A stretch of 64,000 bases of DNA from Antedon mediterranea (GCF_964355755.1 NC_092678.1:18138922-18202921), one strand, 5' to 3'. Shown: positions 32,581 through 47,400, counted from the stretch's first letter. Program-made: numbers and translations. Notes: generated from the sequence alone by a model not told the origin.

Positions 32581-35401
32581 TTCCACAGTGAAGACTGAGC
32601 CAACAAACATTGTGACATTGAAGAGCACTGGCCAATCTGCAGTAGTACGAGATGGAAAGCAAGTTATGATCACAACTTCACAAGGAATTTCTCAAGGGCA
32701 ACTGGTCAACCAACCTCAACAGCTCCAGTTCCAGAGTCAACAGGTTATACGTCCAAAGCAACCAGTGATTATTGTTGGCCAAAAACCTCGACTCATTCAA
32801 CCTAATATTTCCATAACGCCCAAGCAGCAGCCATTGCAACCCAGAATAACAACACAAACTGCAGCTACAAGAGCTCAGATAATTACATCTTCGCCAAGAT
32901 TTGTTCAGCGGTTTCAGGTTCCACAGAATATGGCCATTCGGAATACGTCCATAGCAGCTATTCCAGTGACACAGTCGATGCAGATCGGTCCTCAAGGGTT
33001 AACCCGATTACCAACTTCAACAGTGAGGTTAGCCAACCCACAGAAGCCTCTGATGCAGCACATCCACACTGTCAAAAGAAGTGTGAAACCTCTGCAAGCT
33101 GGTATTAAACAAACCTCAGGAAAACTCAATGTTCCTGTTGTGCAGCCTGCAGCTCAGACTGCTCCACAGATTATTGTGAAGCCATCTCAACAGACCACAC
33201 TCAGCCAGCAAAATGTAGCTATTCAGCCTGCTCAGTTACCATCAAACCAGCCTTTCAAAACAGTAGTGGGAAACCCAGCAATAGTTCCTCCCATTAAAAA
33301 CAATAACAAATCATCAAAATTAGTCCAACATGTTACAGTAGCCCCACAACAGTCTGGGATAAATATTTTGAAGCCACAACTATCCAAAGTCAGTGTTCCA
33401 CAATGCACGTTCACACACGCTTCTAGCAAACAGCAAATGACTTTGGCTACACAGGTTTTACAGCCTGTAGGCACTCCAACGTTCATTACTACTGGTACTC
33501 CAATACCAGCAGGATCAAGATTTGTAATATCTCAACAACCAGGTACTGGAACACCCCTCAACATCATACAGACAGGGGTTACCTCTCCACATGTAATATC
33601 TACACCAAAGCAAGTAGTGCCTGTAACTTCAACATCTCAGAAGCAAGTCAGCATTGTAAACACACAGGTATCGAACAGTAGACCTATTGTAGCAAAACAA
33701 GGAACAACTCCGCAAATATTGACACAGAATATAAGACTTACTACAGGGAATATAATTTCCCAAGGTGCTTCTGATATCAGACCACAAACAGCAACAATCT
33801 TGCAACAACCATGTAGCATTCAGCAACTGACTACCATTCAAGGGGTTACAGCAGCAACGTCAGCAGCTGGCAATAAGAACCAACAACCTGTTCCAGCGCA
33901 AATCACTCTCCCTCCTGAACTTGCACAAACACTGCAAGCAAAGATAGTTGAGCAACTGCAATTGCAGCAGGCTTTAAGGGTTAGCAGTGGCCAGCCAATC
34001 CAGCAACTGACAACTGTATCACCAGGCATCCACAAGAACCCACCGATCATTCTTACACCTCAAATGCAAAATGCATTGATAGCGAAAGGACCGCCACCAC
34101 TTCAGGTCACACAAACGGCAACAAATATGACCCAGAAATTTATTATTCAGCAACCAGTACAGACATCGATGGCAAGTACTAGCAAAATTTGCAACACCTC
34201 TTCTGTGCAGCCGCAAATAATATCACAGCCACAGGTGTTCTCACATCCCAATGTGATTTCCCAACCACAAGTAATCTCACAGTCTCAAGTTATCTCTAAT
34301 CCACAAATATTTTCCCAGGCCCAACTCATATCACAGCCACAAGTTATCTCACAGCAACAGTTAAACTCACAGTCCCAAGTAATCTCACAGCCGCAAGTCA
34401 TCTCGCAGCAACAGTTAAACTCACAGCCCCAAGTCATCTCACATCCTCAAGTCATCTCACATCCTCAAGTCATCTCACAGCAACAATTAAACTCGAAGTC
34501 CCAAGTAATCTCACATCCTCAAGTAATCTCACAGCAACAGTTTAACTCACAGTCCCAAGTACTCTCACAGCCTCAAGTCATCTCACAGTCTCAAGTCATC
34601 TCGCAGCCTCAAGTCATCTCGCATCAACAGTTAAACTCAAAGTCCCAAGTACTCTCGCAGCCTCAAGTCATCTCACAGCCTCATGTCATCTCACAGTCTC
34701 AAGTCATCACGCAACCTCAAGTCATCTCGCAGCAACAGTTAAACTCAAAGTCCCAAATACTCTCGCAGCCTCAAGTCATCTCACAGCCTCAAGTCATCTC
34801 GCAGCAACAGTTAAACTCACAGTCCCAAGTAATCTCACAGCCTCAAGTACTTTCTCAATCCCAGTTGATTTCCCAGCCACAAGTCATCTCTCAGCCTCAA
34901 ATTCTGACAAAGCAACAGATACTCTCACAGCCACAAGTCATCTCGCAGCAGCAAGTGCTAACCCAACCACAAGTTATCTCCCAACCTACCAACACGCTAC
35001 AAACTACACAACAGCCGACTAGCATCTCAATTCAACCAGTAACAACTACTCTAGCCAACATCCAGCAGAAGCCCTCTTCATCAAGTCAGATGACCACAAC
35101 TATTGTACGGCCACAGCTGATACAAACCAGTGGCAACCAAGCAACAATTGGTTTAATCCGAATGAGTATTGCGCAGCCTATACTTCCAAATATGACTGTG
35201 ACGAGTACCAACTCATCGGTGGTAGGTGTGCGTGCGGCCTTGCAGAACGTGGTGCAAGCCAGAGTTGCCAACTGTGCTGAAACGGTCCAAGCCGTTAGTC
35301 GTGCGCCCATCATATCACCGATGCTCTCGCCACAGATCATTCAGTCGCAGCAGATAAGCCAGCAAGTGGCTAAAATTGTCAGACCAGGAAGTTCATATCA
35401 G
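32471..35401 (+). CDS. SFMBT1: SFMBT exon 1: 977-residue Q/S/T-rich N-terminus
   Basis: First in-frame ATG after an in-frame TAG at 32450-32452. It begins with six MQNQGK repeats, then low-complexity [20 protein letters not shown]-type sequence, then 43 hexapeptides at residues 580-837. It ends in phase 0 (SSYQ) at a CAG|GTTAGT donor. The open frame runs on into the intron to 35515, which is not coding. No FCS-type zinc finger like that of insect Sfmbt is visible. Splicing to the MBT exons is inferred from phase and neighbourhood. Confidence 0.85.
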
Positions 35402-38400
35402 GTTAGTGATAACATACTATTAAAACCTGCCAGTTTTTCTATTTTTTTAAATGAATTTTTTTTCGCTGTGTCATTTACAACTATATCATTATCACCAGTG
35501 CTATACTTTTATTAACTAACTTAACAAAAGTGTAAACAATATATTTAAAAATAAAGGTTTTTGTTACTCCATTTAGTTGCCTGCATCCACAAAGATCTCA
35601 AGTCTGTTTACTCCGATGCCTGAAGACTTTCAGATGGAAGACGAGGCAAAGAAAGATCCCGTGTCCACAATAGACTATGCCATCACGTAAGCTTTCTAAA
35701 GATAATTTATATTATAATCACAAAACGTCTTGTACGGTTTGTTGTATCAGGCGTTGTCTTTTGAGGAATGGCAGTGCGATCACTCGCCTATCACACACCC
35801 AAGATGCACTTGAAGAGTGAGATTTACAGTACATTTAAATTTGGTACAATTAAAATCATAAACAGCAAACCTAAATCACACCTGAATGTGTTTGAAGACT
35901 ACCTGCAATTTTCAACAGAGTGCACTTTGATTGTTTTCCTGTCCACATTTTTTAAACCCATCTTGTCCAAGTTTACTGTGATCAGCACTATGTGACTAGA
36001 CAATTTAATCTTTCTACACTGTTCTGAATATAATCATATAGGGGTTTGATGGCTTTTTAAGTGACTGCGCGAATGCCAATGACTTTGTTCTAATTTCACC
36101 TTCCATAATACTGATAATGTTTAGTTTCATTACTGTAGGATGCAAGGCAAACACAACGTAAATTGACCAATCACAAGCGATGGATTATCCAAACTGTCAC
36201 AAATTGCTTGCTTGTGTGTATTTTTACCTAATTTTATCTGTTTGAAATGATTACTTTACTTCCATGATTGTATTTTTAGATTTAAATTTTTTTTTAGACA
36301 TAACATGTTGTGTGCACAAGTGAATATCAAAAGGAAGCGAAAACTTGCAGAATCTGCTGAGAAGGTCAGTGAACCTCCTGCAAAGGTAGAGAAACCTAAT
36401 GAACCGGAACCAGTCATTCAAGAACAGGTCAAAGGTAACTAGTATCAATATATTGTCAAATAGATACAGAAACTGGAAACTCTCTTTTAATCAAATACAA
36501 ATAGTAATATCCTGGATTTATTAAACTTTACTTTATCTGTTTTACATATTATTATTTACCCTGATCATTTTTTGATCAAACATGTATAAAAACATACTCC
36601 CATAATCAGCACAAAGTTGTGTCATGACCTTACCAGGTACCCATTTTTACACCTGGGTGGAGAAAGGCAAATGTAAGTGTCTTGGCTGAAGGATACAAGA
36701 AATGCAATGAGTGCTGAATTCAAATTCACGATCATTAGTCATTAAATTTAATAATATCCTCAATAATAGCCTAATAAAATTTCTTTAAACAATAAGATAT
36801 TAATAATGTTGATAATAATAATAATAAATAAATATACTTATTATAGGCCTATAACTCCATCGAAAGTTGAGTGTTGTACTTTTTCACTATTGTATAATTC
36901 ATTTCTTTTTCTTTAAACTTATGAACGCACCGTCATAAAACGTGTGCCGCTGTTCTAAAAGCGTCTGTTCAATAAAGTTATTATTATTATTAGTTCAAAG
37001 TCAAACACACTACACTACACTCCCTTACGAATATAACACATTGTAAAATGATTTATAAAATAATCTTCATAAATAATTTTTAAGCTGAAGCTGAACCTGA
37101 ACCAACACAGACCACAGAACAACCTGTGCAGACGACACCACTACTACCTCCACCGGCACCACCACCGCCGCCACCACAATCCGAATTTTCATGGGATGAC
37201 TATTTAGAAGCAACCGGCTCACAACCTGTACCTCAGAAAAATTTCAGACATGTAGGTTTCAAAGCTTTGTATTTGATTGTTTTCGTGCCATCTGATTGGT
37301 TAATTGTCTAGCATGTGTGATGTATGTGTTATTGTTTGTTTTGTAAAATGCGGAATAAATTGAATTGATTTTTAGAACAGTAGGTGTGTTATAAAACATT
37401 ACTAAATGTTTTGAATAAATGGGAATAATATTTCATGTAATGTAACTCATGTAATAAACTCCTCTGCACCTTTCGATTCTACCCCATTGCAACATGGTAA
37501 ACAGAAACAAAAGAGGAATCATGGCCTGGAATTTAAGAACTCACTGAGCATTGTTTCTTTCACAGGTTGAGGATTCACTCCAGAATGGCCTGACTGCTGG
37601 CATGATGGTAGAAGTACCCAACCAAGTGCATCCATTTGTCTCTCAGAAGACTTACTGGGTTGCCAAGATCATTGCGACCTGTGGCCAGCTTTTGCTGCTG
37701 CGTTATGAAGGCTACATGGATGATCGATCTGGTGACTTTTGGTGCAATATCGCATCTGGTGAAGTACATCCGATTGGCTGGTGTGCACGCATGGGAAAGA
37801 AGCTACAGCCACCATTTTGTAAGTAGGAAGTTTACATCGAATTAGGGTGCAGACATTGCTATCATCAAACTCCTTAACAGAGAGCCATTTGAGAATTATA
37901 TAAAACTAACTAAATTATGGTGAATAGATAAAATAGCATAATAGTATACAGAAATTAATGATTGTAAATTTATTTTCACAGCAATTATAGAAAAACAGTC
38001 AAATTGGAGTGAATTCCTTGTAAAGGCATTGACTGGATCAAAGAGCATTCCTAACTACCTACCAGACATGGTGAGTACATCAAAGAGTTCATTTCTTTTA
38101 TTCATCCACTACCTGCTTCTATCATCAGTCACAGAGCATTTTACACATAAAGTTTTTTTCCTATGGGACGCAACCCAATGCAAGCAAATTGACCAATGGC
38201 AAGCGACAGTTTAAAAAATCTATCGCTTGTGATTGGTCTAATCACTTGTTTGGTGCTTACGTCGTTTGGAACCAAGCTCAATTGCTCAAACTGGTGACTA
38301 TGAAATGTGTTTTTTTCTTTCACTTATGCTGTGTTTTTTTGTCTGGACTGCAACACTAACAGTCAAAGATTATCCCAACTTGCCCTAGAGTCTTGGTAAG

Positions 38401-41400
38401 TATTTTTCTCCTACTTTTCTTTTGTCTCCACAATTATTTTACCTTTTAACCTTTCTTTGTTTTCCATTTTCATTTTGTCATTTATGTTTTTCTGTTGCTC
38501 TCCTAACTTTTGTTCTGCATCCCATTCTGATAGCGACCTTTTCTTGTCTTCTCAAAGGTCAAATAAGTTTCTGATAATGCGGAAAATGACTTTTTTACTC
38601 GAGGTGCGATGTGAAAATTTGTTTTTCGCACTACCAACTAGATGTAATGAATATAGTACTGTAGTGTGTTTTTTGTCCAAAGTTTGCATGACTAGAATAT
38701 TTCTAATAATTTCGTTTTAAATTTGATTCTCAAAGAGATGTTTAATGGATTGTCCTAGTCACAAGATGTTTACAGTTTATATAAATGTGGTTTTGTTTAT
38801 TACAATAGACATCCTTAATGCACCTTTTAGGCCAAAAAAGTGTCCCCTTAATAGGGTGTCCCTTAACTATACCCCTTCACACCAAAAGCAAAACTCCGGA
38901 GACACTCCGGAGACACCCCGGAGTTGACGCCCCGCTGTTTGGTGTGAAAGGTAAAATCAAGCAACTCCGGAGTTTAAAACTGCGGGGTTGAACAGCTGAA
39001 CATTCTCCGGAGAGCAAACTGCGGGTACACCCCGGTGTTTTGGTGTGAAAGGTACCAACATCAAACTCCGGAGTGTTTCGGGTCAAAAGGTCATCCTCAC
39101 ACGATCACTCATTGCTTTAGTTTTATTTCAAAATACTTTAAATATTTGTACAAAATATATAGCGGGTTCAAAAAATAATAAGTAGTATCAATAAAACATT
39201 ATATTACTTCTGAGACTTTTGAAAGTAATTATTAAATTAAACATATTATTAATTAAAATGATTCTAATGATCGTCGCTATGTAAACAAACAAAATAGAGG
39301 GCGACATTTACAATTTTATTTTATAAACCCCGGAGTTGCTAGGTTGGTGTGAAAGGGGTATCTCCGGAGTTTCTCGACGTTTTGAATGGTCATAAACCCC
39401 GGGGTGTCTTCGGAGACACTCCGGAGTTTTGGTGTGAAAGGGGTACTAGAGTGTTCTAAAGGAGGGGTTTTATTGTAGTGGTCATACATTCGAAAAAAGT
39501 GTCCCTTGAAAGGAGTGTCTCCTGAATAGGGTTGGCCAAAGTGTTTAAACATAATTATATTGTCCCTCGTTCTTTTTACGGAAAACTTTCCCCTTAATAA
39601 GATTGTCATCTGAATTAGAATGTCTCCTGAATTAGAATGTCCCCTGAATTAGAATGTCCCCTGAATTAGAATGTCGCCTGAATTAGAATGTCTCCTGAAT
39701 TAGAATGTCCCCTGAAATAGAATGTCCCCTGAAATAGAATGTCGCCTGAATTAGAATGTCCCCTGACTTAGAATGTCCCCTGAATTAGAATGTCCCCTGA
39801 AATAGAATGTCGCCTGACTTAGAATGTCCCCTGACTTAGAATGTCCCCTGAATTAGAATGTCCCCTGACTTAGAATGTCCCCTGAATTAGAATGTCCTCT
39901 GAATTAGAATGTCGCCTGAATTAGAATGTCCTCTGAATTAGAATGTCCCCTGAATTAGAATGTCGCCTGAATTAGAATGTCCCCTGAATTAGAATGTCGC
40001 CTGAATTAGAATGTCCCCTGAATTAAAATGTCCCCTGAATTAGAATGTCCCCTGAATTAAAATGTCCCCTGAATTAGAATGTCCCCTGACTTAAAATGTC
40101 CCCTGAATTAGAATGTCCCCTGAATTAGAATGTCCCCTGAATTAGAATGTCCCCTGAATTAGAATGTCCCCTGACTTAAAATGTCCCCTGACTTAAAATG
40201 TCCCCTAACTTAAAATGTCCCCTGACTTAAAATGTCCCCTGACTTAAAATGTCCCCTGACTTAGAATGTCCCCTGACTTAAAATGTCCCCTGAATTAAAA
40301 TGTCCCCTGAATTAGAATGTCCCCTGAATTAGAATGTCCCCTGAATTAGAATGTCCCCTGAATTAGAATGTCCCCTGACTTAAAATGTCCCCTGACTTAA
40401 AATGTCCCCTGACTTAAAATGTCCCCTGACTTAAAATGTCCCCTGACTTAAAATGTCCCCTGAATTAGAATGTCCCCTGAATTAGAATGTCCCCTGAATT
40501 AGAATGTCCCCTTAATTAGAATGTCCCCTGAATTAGAATGTCCCCTGAATTAGAATGTCTCCTGAATTAGAATGTCTCCTGAATTAGAATGTCTCCTGAA
40601 TTAGAATGTCTCCTGAATTAGAATGTCCCCTGAATTAGAATGTCCCCTGAATTAGAATGTCCCCTGAATTAGAATGTCCCCTGAATTAGAATGTCCCCTG
40701 AATTAGAATGTCCCCTGAATTAGAATGTCTCCTGAATTAGAATGTCTCCTGAATTAGAATGTCTCCTGAATTAGAATGTCTCCTGAATTAGAATGTCTCC
40801 TGAATTAGAATGTCCCCTGAATTAGAATGTCCCCTGAATTAGAATGTCCCCTGAATTAGAATGTCCCCTGAATTAGAATGTCCCCTGAATTAGAATGTCG
40901 CCTGAATTAGAATGTCTCCTGAATTAGAATGTCGCCTGAAATAGAATGTCGCCTGAAATAGAATGTCGCCTGAATTAGAATGTCGCCTGAATTAGAATGT
41001 CGCCTGAATTAGAATGTCCCCTGAATTAGAATGTCCCCTGAATTAGAATGTCCCCTGAATTAAAATGTCCCCTGAATTAGAATGTCCCCTGAAATAGAAT
41101 GTCTCCTGAATTAGAATGTCCCCTGAATTAGAATGTCTCCTGAATTAGAATGTCCCCTGAATTAGAATGTCTCCTGAATTAGAATGTCTCCTGAATTAGA
41201 ATGTCTCCTGAATTAGAATGTCCCCTGAATTAGAATGTCCCCTGACTTAAAATGTCCCCTGAATTAGAATGTCCCCTGAATTAGAATGTCCCCTGAATTA
41301 GAATGTCCCCTGTTCTACTGTTGTAGTTGTCATAAAATATAAAAAGTGTCCCTTGATAGGAGTGTCCTCTGAATAGTTTGGCAATAGTGTTAAAACATAT

Positions 41401-44400
41401 TGTCACTCATTCGTTTCATGGATGAGTGGTCCCTTATTAGGAGAGTTCTATAAACCGCCGTAGTGTTCTACTATGTGTCACTTTCACATTCTAAATATCA
41501 TAATTTTCAATAATTGTCAATATTGTCTTATCCACTAGATCACTAGCTGCCTGTTGATTGATCGTATCCAGCCCGGTATGTTCCTTGAAGTACTAAATGA
41601 ACATGACCCAACGAAAGCCTGGCCTGCTATGATCAGAGAGAACCGTGGAGGCTACCTAAAGCTAGCGTATGTCGGCACCTCAAAGGAGTCTAAAGAGTAC
41701 TTCTACCTCTGGTACACACACTGGAGACTACATCCTTTGGGCTGGGCATTGTCAAAGAAATTATCATTGAAGCCTCCTGAAGGTACAATTCATTTGTAAT
41801 GACTAATACTTATTAATAGTTTCTTTCTATTAAGCTCTGTCTACACTATCAAATTGGTTTGACAAAAACAGTTGTGATGTGCCCAAATTTGGTAGTGATA
41901 TTCCCAAATATGGTAGTGATATGACATCATCATGTCCATCATGGGTATGTCACATAATGCTTGATAATGCAGACAAGGCTTTACACAAATGACATTTTGA
42001 AACTAATTTAGTTTAGTACTTTGCATAACAGAAATATGTAACAACTGTAATTGATACAGCAAATATATTCTTTGAGTAAGACCTCTATTTGAGGGACATC
42101 CTATTAATATATTCTTTGAGAAAGACCTCTATTTAAGGGACATCCCTATTAAGGAGAAACTATGTTGTGAATCGCACAAATGGCATTGTTTCAACATGAC
42201 CAAGGTGATACTCTAAGAAGAAACTTTGTTAGTTGCATTTATCAGTTTAGTGAACTACCCTTTGCAAAAAAGCCGTATACGATCCGTATACGGCTTTTTT
42301 GCAGAGGGGATAAACAACACGGAACAGCCTGGGTTTTTATGCTTGATACAAAAATAACGTCTCGTAAAATACAGCACCAATTTTTTTCATTCGCGAAAAT
42401 TATGAACTATATAGGGAATTTAATGTACATATAATGACTGAAAAAAAACAAACAAATTGTACACTAATAATATTGAAGTCAAGATGCTCCTGGCTAGCTG
42501 CCAACGTAAACGTACGCTATCGTCGTCTTGCAAAAAGAGGGACAGTCCCTTTTCGCTTGGTAATATGATGCAGTTTGTATACACGCGTCGTATACGGAAC
42601 GTATACGGATCGTATAATTAGGAAATTGTTCATAAATGATCGTATACGGTTCGTATAAGTTTATTATGCGGGCAGGAACTTCCGAATTAACGTATACGTT
42701 TCGTATACGAAGTGGACTTCCTATACGAAACATAAACGTACAGTATGTAAATCGTATATGTTCGTATACGGCTTTTTTGCAAAGGGTAACACAGGCTTCA
42801 AATGTGTTTGGTCCTAAATGTGTCCCCTTAATAGAGGTTCGATTGATCAGTTAATTGATTTGATTGTTTTTAAAGCATTGGTGTCTGAAAACAGCCAGAA
42901 GACGATATCACAGTGGAATGGTTACCAGCAAGAAGCTTTCAAATCATCAGCTGAGAAGCCATTACCTGTTGATTTTTTTAAGGTCAGTTTAATTTGACAT
43001 GTCCCATTATCACTAACATGATCAAGGCAGTGGGGCTCGACGGTTCGAACAAACACTCCTTTTTGCTGCCCTTTTCAAACCATGTAAATTAGGACTGTGT
43101 ACCTCTTTCACCTTTTGTAGCATAACTTAGGAGTGTTCACACAATACAAAATGACCATGTTGATGTCACAGTGTGAGTAAACTAGGCTAGGTGATGTGAA
43201 AGAGGTACTAGATACTAGCTGCGAAAGTGATGGTAAATTGTTCTAACTAGCCTAGCTTATAACAATTGTTTAATACAAGTTTGGTTTTGCATTTTCCTAA
43301 TTTTAATCCAATCATTTTTTGACAAACACTAAACAAGAGTAGTACAAACAGAAGTTTGAGAAAAACATTAGGCACCAAAAGTCACCACGACTTCAACACA
43401 GACCCATGATTGCAAAAATTGGTTGAGATGGTGCAGTGAAGAACCCACTTCCTCTCCTCCCCTTCCTTCCTCCTCCTCTTCCTTCCGCCTCCCCAAACAA
43501 TTGTCTAAGAGATTCGTAATTGTAACGTCTTGCTTTCTCAAACCTAATACTTCAAATGAGACAATTCAATGAAACATGTAAACACTGATAAATTTGTTTT
43601 CAACTATACCCTAAAAACACCAATTTTGCTTGTATTTTGAACGATGTATTTTATGTAATTTAATCTCATTTTTGTATTTTTATGTGAATTTTTTCCTTTT
43701 TTAACAACCAAAAATAATGTTTAAGCCATGTATTTTACTGTGTTTGAATAAACAAAATGTCAATAAATTGTTTTTAAATTATTGATATTATTTCAGGACC
43801 AAAAAGATATTAAAGAACACTATTTCCTCATTGGTATGAAGATGGAAGCTGTCAACCCAAAGCGCCAGTGGGAGATTGGCCCGGCAACTGTGTCAAAGGT
43901 CTTCAACAAGTATTTCTTCTTGGTACGCATGGATGATCACAAAGGCGGAAATCTTCCGGTACAGTTTATTTGCTATCAGGATTGCCCTGGAATTTTTCCA
44001 GTCAACTGGTGTAGAAGAAATGGAATCAACATCGCTAAACCGCCAGGTAGGTTGAAGATGTGTTTAATTATTTCAACCATCCCATTGCACCCAACTCTTT
44101 CTGTGCACTCTTCTGCTCCCATGAGTGCACGATATCTCAGTCTCGAGGCATAAGTCAGCACGTTTAAGAATCTGTTGTTATACTAGACAAACACCAATAC
44201 TCCATCCAGGTGTATGAATGGGTAAAGCACCAACTGCGAGGAGGGCCAATCCGAATTTCCTCAGTTTTCAGTTAAACTTAAAGAACCAGAATAAGTTAAC
44301 ATTTAACATTCAATGATCATTGAGGCATAACCTGTTGGTATTGCAGTTGGCAAATTGAGATTATTTTTTTTCACGTGGTTGTAGACTATAAATTGTTGTT

Positions 44401-47400
44401 ATATTTTAATCTTTATGTGACTTTTTTTACATAGGTTACGATGTCCAAGTGTATCGTTGGCAAGATTACCTAAAGTACTGCAAGTCTCTAAGTGCTCCAG
44501 AAAGATTCTTCCGAACTGTAAGTTTTAGAAATTCATTTTCCGTTTGATATGGTTTTAAAATGTCTTCATAAAATTGACATTTTTTCTTCTACCGTGACTA
44601 TCTATAAAAAAGAGAAACACCCTTTTTTTGGTGAACAAGTTTCCTGTATAATGTACTCTTATTTTCTATTTAGTAATACGTTATGAGTACAGTAGAGAAC
44701 CCTCCTTTGAGACATCGCTGTTAAGGGAACACTGTTGAGTGTCAAAAGCGTTCCTTATTAGGCGTTCTACTGGATATTTATTTGTTAATAAAAATGGTGT
44801 GGACATTATGAAATAAGTGGAGTGAAGTTGTGGCTTGGTGGTTATGTTGCTTGGCTACCAATCTAAGGGTCCTGTGTTCAAGTCCTGTCATGTCAGAAAT
44901 TTTTCTCATGACAACTCCACTCTCAAAGACTTTTAAGTCTTTGTTTGTAGAGCATCTTGTGTATAATGTTTGTTGTGTGTGAATAGGAGAGCCACATTTG
45001 AGAAAAGGACAGTGATTGAGTTCACTTGTGGTTATCCTTGGCAATTTGCCTAAAATTGAATAAAAAAATAAAAATAATAACTGATTGACAAAATAACTAA
45101 AACCTCTAAATCATCCTGCAGCACACAGAACATGATCACAAAATACAACGAGGGATGAAGCTGGAAGCTGCAAATCCGTTGATGAGGAATGGCAAGATGT
45201 ACGTAGCGACCATAACAAAGATCATTGATCGATATGCATGGGTGCACTTTGATGGTTTTCGTTATCCTAACGTGATCGTTGATATCGAGTCCGATACGCT
45301 GTTTCCTGTAGGCTGGTGCGAGGCTAACAACAACCCTCTACGAGTGTCCTCAAAACTTCTACCAAGTAAGTTGTTTTAGTTACAGTAGAATCTTTAGTAC
45401 AACTTCATTAAGGGGACTCACCAGGGCCCCACATTTTTCAGGGAAGTTCCTATTTAAGGGACACTTTGCTTAATCACTCCCTGGCTCTATCTCCTCTGTC
45501 TATTTATAGAGGGCACAATATGATTTTTTTTATGGTAAAAATAGTGGTTCCATGTCCCCAAACACTAGAGGGTGCTATATAAATGTTTATGATACTGCCT
45601 AGTACTTGTGTAAATGTTTACATTTTTTTTTTCAGTCAAAAAGCCGAAGGTGTCCGTAGTATGGAATGACAAAACGTAAGTTTTTAACTTCAAAACAACC
45701 TCATGAGTTTATATGCTAAGTAAATCTATTAAATATTTATTTAGGGTTAACTTTTACGTCACAACAGTCATTACTTCCATCACAGATGAATTAATAGTAA
45801 TAATTAGTTATTTACTTTTGTAGAAAGAGGTCTTTGCACGGAACACCCATGAGCCCAGGTCGTGACCTCTATCAGCGATTGCAAAGCCACAAAGGGGATG
45901 AAGGAGAAAGTGGTAAGTAGTAATCATATGCTAGGACAGGTCATATAATAAGAATGCCCATGAACCCAGGTCATAACCTTTATTAACGATTGCAAAGTGA
46001 TAAGGGGGATGAAGGAGAAACTGGTTTGTAATCATCATGCTAGGTCAGGTCATGGAATAAGAATGCCCATGAACCCAGGTCATGACCTCTGTCAATGATT
46101 ACAAAGAGGATGAATAACAATTTGATATAAATACGGATTATATTTTTTCATTAAATGTATGGTGAAATGTTAAACTTCAATTTGTATATGAATTGCAATG
46201 AAGATAATTGATTATTTATTGATTGATTGATTGATACTGTTTTTTTTTTCAGCATCGGGTAAAGGATCAATCTTGATTCCAAAGGTTTTCTTCAACCACA
46301 AATGCTTTTCGGGGCCTTACTTGAATAAAGGCCGAATAGCAGAATTACCGAAGGCTATAGGACCTGGAATGGTGACGCTAGTACTTAAAGAGATTATGTC
46401 GCTTCTGATTAACGCAGCTTACAAGCCACCACGTGTACTACGCGAGTTACAGGTGGAAAACGACGAAACGGCCGGTATGAATGGACATCTACAAGTTATG
46501 AAAGCAAAGTAAGTTTGTCAATTTCGCAGGAATGTTTTGCCAAAAAGATTCTTAGTACTGTAGCTTCAGTTTTGTCACATGTAACCCTGTATCATGGAAC
46601 TTGCCTATAATACTAAACAAATAATGCCTTATTTGTAGAAACCTGGTGCTCTAAATTCAGTACTGTACCTACTTTATGATATTATGGTCTACTAACTAAT
46701 TTTCAGTCACGTGCCAGTCGGTTGGTCGGTAAACATTAACTTGAGCATGTGACTGCAGCCATGTATGGCCTTGTTTAACAGAATGTTCCCCAAAAACCAT
46801 AATTATTATCTTTGCAATTGTATTAAGGCAAAATCTACAAAGGTGCAACGCGTCTAAGACACTGAAACAGAGTAGGTTTAGTTTTACGATTGTCTAAAAT
46901 TTTCAATAATGGTAACCGACAGAAAACGTACAAGGAGAACGTCCTTTTTACCCCAGTCATTATCATTCCGAGAACCATCGTCTACACTTCCTGTAAAATT
47001 GTTATTGTTTCTTTAATTAATGTAAAATCATTTAGCAGTTATTAAAAAATGTACAATTTTTTTCCTATATTTTTTTAAGGTATAAAGGCAAAAGTTATCG
47101 TGCATTGGTAGAAATATGCAAGGTAGCCGACAACGTTGAGCAGTATTTACGCGAGATGTGTATCAAGTTGGAATGCTGTCCGAATCTCGTATCGTTCAAG
47201 TGTGTACAAGAGACATGCTCAGAAGACTGTTGGCAACTCACAAAGACAAAATACAGTAAGTTGAGTGCTGAATCTATAATATATCTCCAGTAGGAAAATG
47301 CCTAATACAGTGTCACATATGTATGGTATGTAAGGCATATGTGACACTGTATTATAGAACTTGTCTACAAAATATGTAATGGTATTGTAGCTTGGTGGTT

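Noticed and set aside
32426-35340. Several antisense open frames opposite SFMBT exon 1 (for example repeated PLVLHL)
   Set aside because: They mirror the coding repeats of the sense strand and have no independent support.
38365-38400. Tiny extra SFMBT exon between CCCTAG and GTAAGT near 38385
   Set aside because: It would be about 7 nt and break the phase-0 join between exons 6 and 7.
39448-41475. CRISPR-like array of ~17-bp repeats
   Set aside because: Units are contiguous with no unique spacers, and the genome is eukaryotic; it is a minisatellite.
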